Below, piece after piece: positions 8,811 through 17,109 of a stretch of DNA of 64,000 bases. The translations under genes and the position numbers were made by a program. The DNA lies in the NCBI RefSeq assembly GCF_018326005.1, contig NZ_AP021903.1, positions 1,304,001-1,368,000 on the forward strand. The letters run 5' to 3'. This DNA is from Pseudomonas sp. Seg1 (GTDB lineage Bacteria > Pseudomonadota > Gammaproteobacteria > Pseudomonadales > Pseudomonadaceae). A model generated the notes under the pieces. That model was not told the DNA's origin and did not search any database. It saw nothing but the letters and a program-made list of their open reading frames with translations. Position 1 is the stretch's first letter. Every line of letters starts with the position of its first letter.

Positions 8811-9812
8811 ATGAATGACTTACAGATCGACGACATTAAAACCGACGAAAACGCCGCCATGGTGTTGTTGGTGGACGATCAGGCGATGATCGGCGAAGCC
8901 GTGCGCCGTGGGCTGTCGAACGAAGAGAACATCGACTTCCACTTCTGCTCCGACCCGCATCAGGCCATCGCGCAAGCCGTGCGGATCAAGCCGACGGTGA
9001 TCCTGCAGGATCTGGTGATGCCCGGCCTCGACGGCCTGAGTCTGGTACGCGAATACCGCAATCACCCGGCCACCAAGGACATCCCGATCATCGTCCTGTC
9101 GACCAAGGAAGACCCGTTGATCAAGAGCGCGGCGTTTTCCGCCGGGGCCAACGATTATCTGGTGAAACTGCCGGACACCATCGAGTTGGTGGCGCGCATC
9201 CGCTATCACTCGCGCTCCTACATGACCTTGTTGCAGCGGGATGCGGCGTACCGTGCGTTGCGGGTGAGCCAGCAGCAGTTGCTCGATACCAACCTGGTGC
9301 TGCAACGCCTGATGAACTCCGACGGCCTGACCGGACTGTCCAACCGCCGCCACTTCGACGAGTACCTGGAACTGGAATGGCGCCGTTCGCTGCGTGATCA
9401 GAGCCAGTTGTCGTTGCTGATGATCGACGTCGATTATTTCAAGTCGTACAACGACAGTTTTGGCCATGTCGAAGGCGACGAGGCGCTGCGCAAGGTCGCC
9501 ACGGCGATACGCGATGCCAGCGCGCGACCGTCGGATTTGCCGGCACGTTATGGCGGTGAGGAGTTTGCCTTGGTGCTGCCGAACACCTCGCCGGGCGGTG
9601 CACGGCTGGTGGCGGAGAAGTTGCGCCAGACTGTGGCGGCGCTGAAGATTCCTCACAACACCCCGGGCGACGGTGCGAGCCTGACCATCAGTATCGGTCT
9701 GGCGACCATGGTGCCCGAGGCGGGTAGCGATTGCCGGCTGCTGATCTCGGCGGCGGATCGCGGGTTGTATCTGGCCAAGAACAACGGGAGAAATCAGGTG
9801 GGTATCGAATAG
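8811..9812 (+). CDS. wspR: WspR, response-regulator diguanylate cyclase
   Basis: 333 residues: a receiver domain (about 15-135, phospho-acceptor D67 in [12 protein letters not shown]), a short helical stalk (about 136-170) and a GGDEF domain with an intact active site GGEEF (248-252). The inhibitory I-site RxxD is present as RPSD (239-242), exactly five residues before GGEEF. Phosphorylation by WspE makes WspR cluster and convert two GTP to c-di-GMP, promoting attachment and exopolysaccharide synthesis. AGGTGA about 6 bases before the ATG is the ribosome site. Last gene of the operon. Confidence 0.96.
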   Translation: MNDLQIDDIKTDENAAMVLLVDDQAMIGEAVRRGLSNEENIDFHFCSDPHQAIAQAVRIKPTVILQDLVMPGLDGLSLVREYRNHPATKDIPIIVLSTKEDPLIKSAAFSAGANDYLVKLPDTIELVARIRYHSRSYMTLLQRDAAYRALRVSQQQLLDTNLVLQRLMNSDGLTGLSNRRHFDEYLELEWRRSLRDQSQLSLLMIDVDYFKSYNDSFGHVEGDEALRKVATAIRDASARPSDLPARYGGEEFALVLPNTSPGGARLVAEKLRQTVAALKIPHNTPGDGASLTISIGLATMVPEAGSDCRLLISAADRGLYLAKNNGRNQVGIE

Positions 9813-9857
9813 CGGGTCAGGACAGCTCTGAGGGATAAATGCATTCCCTGCGCTGTT

Positions 9858-10433
9858 TCATTGTTCTTTACCGGTCGAGGCTGCCAGCAGCAATTCACCG
9901 TAAAGCTTTTCGGCGCCCTGTTGACGAAAAACCCGATGTTCGATCGTCGCCAGTTGTTCTGTCCGCGCATCGATTGCCCGTTGTTTTGCCTGTTCTTCAC
10001 CGAACGTGTTGACGTTGAATGACCGGGTCAGCCTTTTACCGTCACGGGCCGTTGTCTGCGCGATCCAGTAGGTGTTCTTGCCGTTTTTCTGTCTTGAAAC
10101 ACCCGCCAGGCCACTGGTATTACTTGAGCGGAGCTTTTGACGAATCGTACAGCTCAGAGGGGGTGGGAAACGGAGCATCTGCTCATTGCGAAACTTCACG
10201 GCAGCGGCATGCGCCGGGTGTTCACCTCCATGGCTGATAAATGGGAACTCCTTGTGAACCTTCACACTGCCTTCCCGATAAAGAAAAACACGCCATGCCA
10301 TCGCTCCAGACTTCTTGTGGCGGATTCGGATGATGGCGTAGGAGTTGCTGCACGTAGCTTCAGCAGGGCGGTCGTTGCTCATGTTGGGCTCTTGTTCAGT
10401 TGCTGAGAGTCGGTCGGACTGATCAATCGACAT
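9858..10433 (-). CDS. AP2-like DNA-binding domain protein
   Basis: 191 residues if the ATG at 10433 is used; an alternative ATG at 10382 (MSNDRPAEATC) gives 174. The C-terminal half (about 105-165: SNTSGLAGVSRQKNGKN, YWIAQTTARDGKRLTRSF, EEQAKQRAIDARTEQL) has the look of an AP2/ERF-type three-strand plus helix domain. The N-terminal half (about 32-90: YAIIRIRHKKSGAMAWRVFL, HAAAVKFRNEQML) looks like a degenerate second copy. Bacterial AP2 domains occur in regulators and in homing-type nucleases, but no HNH or GIY-YIG motif is visible here. The start overlaps the end of the preceding immunity-like gene by 11 bases. Its relation to the T6SS cargo genes is unknown. Confidence 0.6.
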   Translation of the reverse strand: MSIDQSDRLSATEQEPNMSNDRPAEATCSNSYAIIRIRHKKSGAMAWRVFLYREGSVKVHKEFPFISHGGEHPAHAAAVKFRNEQMLRFPPPLSCTIRQKLRSSNTSGLAGVSRQKNGKNTYWIAQTTARDGKRLTRSFNVNTFGEEQAKQRAIDARTEQLATIEHRVFRQQGAEKLYGELLLAASTGKEQ

Positions 10434-11487
10434 ACGTCACATACCCCGCCATCAGGTTTGGCCGCTGAAACGTGTCGATGTTGTTCACGCGTCGGTGCAT
10501 CTCCCTGACTACCTGTTTGAACGTTGTATCGTCCATGTCGATCCAGAAACGCGGATTTCGGCCGGTGAGGCGGTCGTATTCGGCGGTAGTGGGGTCGAGG
10601 TGGCGGTATTCCTCGTATTGCGGCAGGTCGGGCAGGGGGCGGCTGACGTCCATGTAGTTCTGGATGAAATCCCACAGGGCGCACGCGGGTTGAGTCTCGG
10701 GGCCGGGGCAGAGCAGCGCGCCGAAGTTGATCATGATGTTGCGGTAGCGATGGGCGAGGTAGAGCACATTCATCGGCATGCCCTGACTGTCCGGGGACGT
10801 GGCGATGTAGGCGTCGAACTCGTAGAAGGGGGCGGTGAGTTCTCCGATGGTGCCGTTCTTTTTATATTCACCGTTGTTTTTGTAGTCGAAGACGGTGACC
10901 AGCCCGGTGCGGCGATTGAGTTCCCAGATCGGGCCTCGGGAGGGTTTTAGCCAGAGGCTGGGGAAGTGTTTTATGACGATTGAGCCGATTGCCCAGCATA
11001 GAAGTGGTACGCCGAGAATCCAGGAGAAGAAAACTTTAAACATGATTTGTGTAGATTCCCAAATAGACTCATCTCCTGTTGATATTCCTAAAAAATAAGT
11101 TGGGATGCTGACTAAAAGGAACAAAAAAAACAAAAAACGGCCCCCTCCAGACATATACATCCAGAAGTGGGAGCTTGCGGGAAGAAGGGCAAATCTGAAC
11201 CTTTCGTGGTTATCCCTAATATGGAAGTCAATAAATTCATCCTGACTGGCGGTATAGGGGGTTGTGGCGATTTTTTCTTCACGTTCTTTCTTGAATCCTT
11301 CATGAAGACGAAGTTTTTCTGGTGTGAATTTTTCGAGAATATTTACAGGTATTAGTTTATCTGCGTTACCCCAAGGCAGTCTGACCTTGGCGAAACGTAT
11401 AATCCACGGACGGCCAGTCGAGGGTTCTTGTTGCGGAACCTCATTCGTCCCGTAAGCAGTCTGGGCGTACCACGATTCATCATTCAT
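10423..11487 (-). CDS. T6SS immunity-like two-TM protein, copy B
   Basis: 354 residues, paralogous to 11628-12692. Residues 1-58 and 156-354 are nearly the same as copy A; I count five differences in the last 199 residues. Residues about 60-155, which include the first membrane segment (about 118-136), are clearly divergent. The second membrane segment (about 148-172) is largely shared. The C-terminal part (LWLKPSRGPIWELNRRTGL onward) may be the DUF6708 domain. Placement directly behind a membrane-type T6SS effector suggests an inner-membrane immunity protein; this is inference. Its ATG overlaps the stop of a broken effector tail (TAATG). The 5' part is visibly AT-richer than neighbours. Confidence 0.75.
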   Translation of the reverse strand: MNDESWYAQTAYGTNEVPQQEPSTGRPWIIRFAKVRLPWGNADKLIPVNILEKFTPEKLRLHEGFKKEREEKIATTPYTASQDEFIDFHIRDNHERFRFALLPASSHFWMYMSGGGRFLFFLFLLVSIPTYFLGISTGDESIWESTQIMFKVFFSWILGVPLLCWAIGSIVIKHFPSLWLKPSRGPIWELNRRTGLVTVFDYKNNGEYKKNGTIGELTAPFYEFDAYIATSPDSQGMPMNVLYLAHRYRNIMINFGALLCPGPETQPACALWDFIQNYMDVSRPLPDLPQYEEYRHLDPTTAEYDRLTGRNPRFWIDMDDTTFKQVVREMHRRVNNIDTFQRPNLMAGYVTYVD

Positions 11488-11627
11488 TAATTACTATTCC
11501 GCGATTTATTTGTAATCTCATCTGCCCATTAAAGTTTGCCTTCACCGCCGAACTCCCGTTTTTTGTGGGACTCGCTAAACGACGTGCCATCCTTGGGCGG
11601 TGGCGCGTGAAAGTGCCCGCACTCCCA
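11487..11627 (-). pseudogene. Broken duplicate of the effector C-terminus
   Basis: Translated on the minus strand this gives HFHAPPPKDGTSFSESHKK, then REFGGEGKL, a TAA stop, and then WADEITNKSRNSN and a final stop. The intact effector at 12689-16417 ends with PAPPPKDGTPFSEFHKK, PTFDGEGKLFWADE and ITNKSRNSDS, so this is a copy of its last 40 or so codons with an internal stop. It lies between the two immunity-like paralogues, immediately after the stop of copy A. It marks a past tandem duplication of effector tail plus immunity gene. Confidence 0.85.
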
Positions 11628-12692
11628 TCAATCGACATACGTCACATACCTCGCCATCAGGTTTGGCCGCTGAAACGTGTCGATGTTGTTCACGCGTTGA
11701 TGCATCTCCCTGACTACCTGTTTGAACTTTGCATCGTCCATGTCGATCCAGAAACGCGGGTTGCGGCCGGTGAGGCGGTCGTATTCGGCGGTGGTGGGGT
11801 CGAGGTGGCGGTATTCCTCGTATTGCGGCAGGTCGGGCAGGGGGCGGCTGACGTCCATGTAGTTCTGGATGAAATCCCACAGGGCGCACGCGGGTTGAGT
11901 CTCGGGGCCGGGGCAGAGCAGCGCGCCGAAGTTGATCATGATGTTGCGGTAGCGATGGGCGAGGTAGAGCACATTCATCGGCATGCCCTGACTGTCCGGG
12001 GACGTGGCGATGTAGGCGTCGAACTCGTAGAAGGGTGCGGTGAGTTCACCGATGGTGCCGTTCTTTTTATATTCACCGTTGTTTTTGTAGTCGAAGACGG
12101 TGACCAGCCCGGTGCGGCGGTTGAGTTCCCAGAGCGGGCCTCGGGAGGGTTTTAGCCAGAGGCTGGGGAAGTGTTTTATGACGATTGAGCCGATTGCCCA
12201 GCATAGAAGTGGTACGCCGAGAAACCAGGAGTAGTACTCGATAAATGAGTTCTTAGTGAATTCCCACCAACTTTCATCTACCAACAAAGTTAATGAGATG
12301 TGTCCGGGAATGCTAAATATAAAACATATGTAAAAAATCCATTTGCCCAAAAGATTCATGTATAACCAGAAGTGGGAACTGGCGGGAAGAAGTGTGTACC
12401 TGAAGCACTCATGATTATCCCTTATGTGAAAGTCTATAAGTTCGTATAGGGCCGGTGCGTAGGCGCTTGTGGTGAAATTTTCTTCACGCTTTTTCTTGAG
12501 GTCGTCATGAAGACGAAGTTTTTTTGGTGTGAATTTTTCAAGGATGTTTACAGGTATCAGTTCATCCGCATTACCCCAAGGCAGTCTGATTTTGGCGAAA
12601 CGCATTATCCACGGACGTCCAGCCGAGGGTTCTTGTTGCGGGACTTCATTCGCCCCGTAAGCAGCCTTGGCGTACCACGATTGATCAGTCAT
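11628..12692 (-). CDS. T6SS immunity-like two-TM protein, copy A
   Basis: 354 residues; the copy directly downstream of the effector, sharing an ATGA overlap with its stop. The N-terminal region (1-110) is soluble and conserved with copy B in residues 1-58. Two hydrophobic segments lie near 116-138 and 147-172, and a long C-terminal domain (about 180-354, possibly DUF6708) follows. Membrane-active T6SS effectors of the VasX type are neutralised by membrane immunity proteins such as TsiV2, which fits the predicted topology. I see no sequence similarity to TsiV2 that I could assert. Immunity function is inferred from position, coupling and membrane segments. Confidence 0.78.
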   Translation of the reverse strand: MTDQSWYAKAAYGANEVPQQEPSAGRPWIMRFAKIRLPWGNADELIPVNILEKFTPKKLRLHDDLKKKREENFTTSAYAPALYELIDFHIRDNHECFRYTLLPASSHFWLYMNLLGKWIFYICFIFSIPGHISLTLLVDESWWEFTKNSFIEYYSWFLGVPLLCWAIGSIVIKHFPSLWLKPSRGPLWELNRRTGLVTVFDYKNNGEYKKNGTIGELTAPFYEFDAYIATSPDSQGMPMNVLYLAHRYRNIMINFGALLCPGPETQPACALWDFIQNYMDVSRPLPDLPQYEEYRHLDPTTAEYDRLTGRNPRFWIDMDDAKFKQVVREMHQRVNNIDTFQRPNLMARYVTYVD

Positions 12693-15600
12693 GAATCACT
12701 ATTCCGCGATTTATTTGTAATCTCATCTGCCCAGAAAAGTTTACCCTCACCGTCAAATGTTGGTTTTTTGTGGAACTCGCTAAATGGTGTGCCATCCTTT
12801 GGTGGTGGAGCAGGAAAGTACCAGATTTGATTTTTCTGTTCTAGTACACATTGTGCTCTTACTTGCCACTGTTGTGAGGTGCCAGATAATCCTGTTACCA
12901 AATCGAAGGCGTAATTAGATGGGGTTTCGAAAAACAGTTCCAGTCCCTGCGGTAACAGCCTTTGTGCTTTAGGTTGGGCAAGTTGGCTGTTGAGCAGCTT
13001 TGTGAACGGCACGGTTTCGCTTTTAATGCGACCGCCTCTGACTTCAAATGTGTTGAGCCGGCAGTGGGCGTTGATGTTGAACGTACCTAAATTTGAAACT
13101 AAACCCGGTAAGTTACTTTCAATTCGAATGCAGGTGTTGGATGAGGTCACCTGAAACGGCGTTTTAGCGTGAATGTCCATTTTGGCATTGGGGATGAATT
13201 CGGGGTTGGAGCCCACGTTAATCCGGATATCGGCGAACAAACTGATCAGGTAATAAAAGCCGCTCTGCGGATCTAGTAGATGCGCATTGCCCGAATGAAC
13301 TTGCGTGCCGAAAGGGCCGTTGACCAGCCATTCCTCGATAGGTTTGTCGGTCAGCCACCATGCAGTTCCGGCGCCGATCACGATCAATATCAGCGCTAGC
13401 CACCCTGCCGGGCCAAGACCAAGGAAGGTGACGGTGGTGACGATCATGCCGCTGAGAGCGCTGACGGCTCCACCCATTGCCATCATCAAATATGCCCAAC
13501 TGGCGTCATCGCCCCATCTGTAGGCATACCAGGCGTCTGTCAGGCAAATGGCGGCAAGAATTAATCCAGAACCTATTTGAGCAAATATTCGCCCGGTAAA
13601 CTCCTTGGCTAAATACTCTGCCGCTAGAGCACCTAAGGTTTTTTCTGCAGCGTCCTTTGAAATAGTAAAAAGAACCTTGCGGCCAACCGCTAAAACGGAT
13701 TCGGTTCCCGCAAGTTTTACCGTCAGCATTTCCAGCGCAATAACTAGATCTACACCCGCTCCGAATCCAGATAAAAGTATTCGGAATACTCCCTTCTCCC
13801 GTCTCACCTGCTCCGCCGCCGCCCACTCCGTCCTGACATTCCAAACCTCCAGCATCAAAACCCCAGCCGCAAAAGGCAACGAGCCCAACACGCGATGTAC
13901 CCTGCTGTTCCGCAACGCCCCATGCTCATCCACCCCCCGCTGCAACGCGCCTTTCACTCTCGCGTCATCCGCCCCCCGCGCCTCCACATCCTCTTTTTGC
14001 ACGGCATTAATCCGCTGATTCAGTTCACTCAGACTCCGCACCGTCGAATGCCCCACCGGCATCACCAATAATTTGTAATGAGCCATGCGAGAAGCGCTCG
14101 GCGTCTCGAACACGTCCGCAGCGTTCCCCGCCTTCAACGGTCGTCCCTGAGCATCCAGGTATTCCCCCATCAGCCGCCGTGGTCGCTGATCTCCGGCCGG
14201 CACGTCGGACAAGCCGAAGAGGTAATACCGCTGCGGATCAGCGTCACGGCGATTGATGAAATGCATTTCGCCAAAGGTCTTGGGCATCAAACTGCGCAGC
14301 AACCCCACGCCAAGACCGTGCAGGTAGGCGCTGGTGGGGGCGTGTACGATCTGGGTTTTCATCGCGCCGCTGGCGGTTTCAACGGCGCCCGCGAGATTTT
14401 CATAAATGCTGACCAGCGTGCTGGCCGCCGCTTTCGATTGGCCAGTCAGTGTGCTGTTCAGGCTGCCGCTGGCCAGTAATCCTTCCAGCAAGTGCCCGTC
14501 GAGGTGTTCGAGCTGCGGGTAGTAAGGCCCCGGGTCGGTCTCGAATTCGGCGAGGTGTTCGGCGCGTAAACGGCCATCGCCCTCGTTAAGCATTTTCTCT
14601 GTGGGCGGCACATAAGGCGCCGCCAGCGCGGCTTCATCAACGGCCGGCCAAAGCATCCCGTGCAGTGGATGCGCCGGGTCGTGGGCGATGTCGTTGAGCA
14701 ATGTCTGGCCGATACTGGCCTGCGGGCTGTAGAGGCTCAGTCCGGTCAGCGCGTTGGTGACATCGCCATTTTTAGCCAGCGGATCGAGTTGTGCCGGCAC
14801 GGTCGCCAGGCTGGCGAACACCTGGCTGACGGCAAACAACGCGGCGAGGTAGTCAAAGCCCTCCAGGCTCAAATGATCGGCCAGGGTTTGCTGGGTGACC
14901 GGTTGTTGCAGGCACTCGGCGAGCAGCGCCTGCGCGCTGTTCAGTTGCTGCCAGAGCAGCGCGCGTTCTGCGGTGGCGGTGAAGCGGTTGATGTCGCGGC
15001 GGCCGGCCTCTTTCACCTTGTCGAAGCAGGCGTGCAACGGATTTTTCTGGCCACCGATGCTCGCTGGCACGATCAGTTGCTGAACCATGACCGCGCTGGC
15101 GTGGTGCGGGTGCAGGCTGGCGCGCTCGGCATGCCGCGCCAGCAGTTGCTGTTGTTGCTGGATCTGCGAAACCAGATGCCGCACGCGGTAGCGCGGGTCT
15201 TCCAGCAGCACGCCGCACACGCGTCGTTGCCGAGCCGCTTGCAGTACGTCGACGACAGAAGGCTGGGGCTGCCAGAGATCCGTTTCATCGGCGCTCGGCG
15301 GGTTACCGCGCAATTGATCCAGCAACGTGGTGAGGCAATCGGCCCACGCGCTGCTTTCGAACGTTTCAGGCAGCGTAGGTGTGGCGCCTTGCTCCCACTG
15401 ATCAAGACAGGCCTGGGCCTCGGTTTTACGCTGCGCCGCGAATTGCCCCGAGAGGTCGCAAACGTAGCGGCCCGGATGCTCAAAAACGTATTCGAAACCG
15501 CTTTGGCGTGCCCGTTGCGGGGCGATCAGCGCGACGGGAAAGGCCCGCTCGGCCAGGTTGCGCCAAGTAATGCTGGCTTTCGTCGCCGCATCGGACGCTT

Positions 15601-16417
15601 GTGCATTCCACGCGTCGAAGCGACTGAAAGTCTCTAGCATCGCCGCACCATCGGGTTTCTCCTCGAATAGCCGTTCAAACGTCTGGCTCTCGCACAGCAG
15701 CGTTGGGCTCTGACACCGCAGAGCGCGCAACGCAGGATCTTCCTCAAGCCGCTTGATGCGCGCGGCGCTGAGCTGGATTTCGCTGAAACACATTTGCACG
15801 GCTTCGGCGGGTTGATTGTTCCAGGTCGCGGGCAGCCAGATCTCGCTGAGATCGACACCACTGGCTTGTCGGTAATCGCTGCTGAATTCCTGGTTCTGGC
15901 GATAGGCCTGTAGGTCGATATCGCGGTAAGTCGTGAGTTCGCCGTCTTGCTGCACTTCCAGTTCGCGCCAAAGACGATCACGGTAAAACACATAGACGTA
16001 ACCACTGCGACACAGCACCGGCGTGCCGAGGTCGTAGTGGCTACGAGTGCCGGGCAGGGCGGAGAACGGCAGGGTCGGCACGATCTGATTGCACTGCACT
16101 TCCAGTTGGCGCGGAGTGACACGCAAGTCTTCCAGCAACGGCAGGCGAATGGGCGGGCCTTGGCGAGTAGCAATTTCCAGCCACAACTGATGCTTGAGCC
16201 GTGCCGACCAATCCCACACAAACAATTCGCTGTGAACGCTGGTCAAGCGGTCTGTTTCGCGTACGGCTTCATCGGTCAGGGCCAGAAGAGGTTCGACGCC
16301 GGATTGATCGACGATCAGCAGGCGCTGGTTATTGCCATGTGCCGTGCCAATTACTTGAACAATCAGCTTGTCGCGTTCGCAGCCGGGGCCTCCGGTCAAC
16401 TTCCCCAGGCGCGTCAT
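12689..16417 (-). CDS. VasX/BTH_I2691-like T6SS effector with membrane region
   Basis: 1242 residues from the ATG at 16417, chosen because it overlaps the stop of the DUF4123 gene (ATGA); a frame extension upstream lies inside that gene. The N-terminal part has the VasX-N type signature LGTPVLCRSGYVYVFYRDRLWRELEV, seen in DUF4123-linked effectors. A long helical middle follows. Hydrophobic segments cluster near residues 844-858, 879-899, 949-960, 975-998 and 1004-1022, then comes a soluble tail of about 220 residues (1023-1242). The tail and membrane segment are encoded by visibly AT-richer DNA. By analogy to VasX it may depolarise target membranes; this is inference, and the C-terminal tail resembles nothing I know. 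The adaptor gene is upstream and the immunity-like gene downstream. Confidence 0.8.
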   Translation of the reverse strand: MTRLGKLTGGPGCERDKLIVQVIGTAHGNNQRLLIVDQSGVEPLLALTDEAVRETDRLTSVHSELFVWDWSARLKHQLWLEIATRQGPPIRLPLLEDLRVTPRQLEVQCNQIVPTLPFSALPGTRSHYDLGTPVLCRSGYVYVFYRDRLWRELEVQQDGELTTYRDIDLQAYRQNQEFSSDYRQASGVDLSEIWLPATWNNQPAEAVQMCFSEIQLSAARIKRLEEDPALRALRCQSPTLLCESQTFERLFEEKPDGAAMLETFSRFDAWNAQASDAATKASITWRNLAERAFPVALIAPQRARQSGFEYVFEHPGRYVCDLSGQFAAQRKTEAQACLDQWEQGATPTLPETFESSAWADCLTTLLDQLRGNPPSADETDLWQPQPSVVDVLQAARQRRVCGVLLEDPRYRVRHLVSQIQQQQQLLARHAERASLHPHHASAVMVQQLIVPASIGGQKNPLHACFDKVKEAGRRDINRFTATAERALLWQQLNSAQALLAECLQQPVTQQTLADHLSLEGFDYLAALFAVSQVFASLATVPAQLDPLAKNGDVTNALTGLSLYSPQASIGQTLLNDIAHDPAHPLHGMLWPAVDEAALAAPYVPPTEKMLNEGDGRLRAEHLAEFETDPGPYYPQLEHLDGHLLEGLLASGSLNSTLTGQSKAAASTLVSIYENLAGAVETASGAMKTQIVHAPTSAYLHGLGVGLLRSLMPKTFGEMHFINRRDADPQRYYLFGLSDVPAGDQRPRRLMGEYLDAQGRPLKAGNAADVFETPSASRMAHYKLLVMPVGHSTVRSLSELNQRINAVQKEDVEARGADDARVKGALQRGVDEHGALRNSRVHRVLGSLPFAAGVLMLEVWNVRTEWAAAEQVRREKGVFRILLSGFGAGVDLVIALEMLTVKLAGTESVLAVGRKVLFTISKDAAEKTLGALAAEYLAKEFTGRIFAQIGSGLILAAICLTDAWYAYRWGDDASWAYLMMAMGGAVSALSGMIVTTVTFLGLGPAGWLALILIVIGAGTAWWLTDKPIEEWLVNGPFGTQVHSGNAHLLDPQSGFYYLISLFADIRINVGSNPEFIPNAKMDIHAKTPFQVTSSNTCIRIESNLPGLVSNLGTFNINAHCRLNTFEVRGGRIKSETVPFTKLLNSQLAQPKAQRLLPQGLELFFETPSNYAFDLVTGLSGTSQQWQVRAQCVLEQKNQIWYFPAPPPKDGTPFSEFHKKPTFDGEGKLFWADEITNKSRNSDS

Positions 16418-17109
16418 GACTGGGCCTGCGTGCAATGGGCGCTCAGGAAGGCGCTGATCGCGTCGCTGTCGTCGATGCCCTGAGTCAGGGCTTGCGCCAT
16501 CAACTGCGCCGCCTGCACATAGGAGTGCTGTGGATGTTGCCGCCACCAGCGATAGAGAAACTGTTCATTGCGCTGGCGCGTCAGGGCCTCTTCCTGGGCG
16601 GCGCTCAGCACCATGGCCCGGTTTGTGCGTTCGATGTGCCAGTCGTTGGCGTGGAGGTTGTTCAGTTGCTGCCAGCCAGACTCGCCTGTCGCTTGAGTGG
16701 CCCATGTCGCACCGAACCAACGCAGTTCGTTGATCGGACCGAGCCACAGGCTGAGGTCTTGCGCGGTACACGCGGCAAAAAAATAACTGGCGACGGTCGG
16801 GTTGCTGTAGCGCAGCACGCCTTTGCGTTGCTGGTCGAAGTTGACGAACAGGATCTGCCGCAAATGCGCGAGAACCGAGGACATGTCACACGCACTTTCA
16901 ATCAGCAGCCCGGGCCATTGCGCCGGGGTCTGCTCGATGGCCTGAGTGAGTATTGACTGGTTGTCGAGACGGACCAGCAGTGGGCTGTGTTCGGCAAAAC
17001 CGTTGAGTGACGTGCCGGCGAACAGCTTCTGGGTGTCGGGATGTGTCGTCAGGCGATAGAGCGTTTCGAGTTGCGCAGCAGGGCGCTCGAGCAAAATCCA
17101 GGTATTCAT
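16414..17109 (-). CDS. DUF4123 T6SS effector adaptor (Tap/TEC-type chaperone)
   Basis: 231 residues from the ATG at 17109, which overlaps the vgrG stop by four bases; the frame can be extended upstream but only into vgrG. The family core is visible: AQWPGLLIESACDMSSVLAH, then HLRQILFVNFDQQRKGVLRY and SNPTVASYFF near residues 90-140. DUF4123 proteins bind a cognate effector and load it on the matching VgrG tip. Here the order vgrG, adaptor, effector, immunity is the standard cargo layout, with every junction overlapping. Function follows from the family; the specific partners follow from position. Confidence 0.88.
   Translation of the reverse strand: MNTWILLERPAAQLETLYRLTTHPDTQKLFAGTSLNGFAEHSPLLVRLDNQSILTQAIEQTPAQWPGLLIESACDMSSVLAHLRQILFVNFDQQRKGVLRYSNPTVASYFFAACTAQDLSLWLGPINELRWFGATWATQATGESGWQQLNNLHANDWHIERTNRAMVLSAAQEEALTRQRNEQFLYRWWRQHPQHSYVQAAQLMAQALTQGIDDSDAISAFLSAHCTQAQS

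Noticed and set aside
10019..10406. Two short plus-strand open frames over the AP2-like gene
   Set aside because: No ribosome site, no recognisable sequence, and they are opposite a frame with a domain-like pattern.
16418..16546. Longer start for the large effector
   Set aside because: The extra 43 codons lie in the DUF4123 gene and show no signal or conserved feature; the ATGA overlap at 16417 fits the whole cluster.
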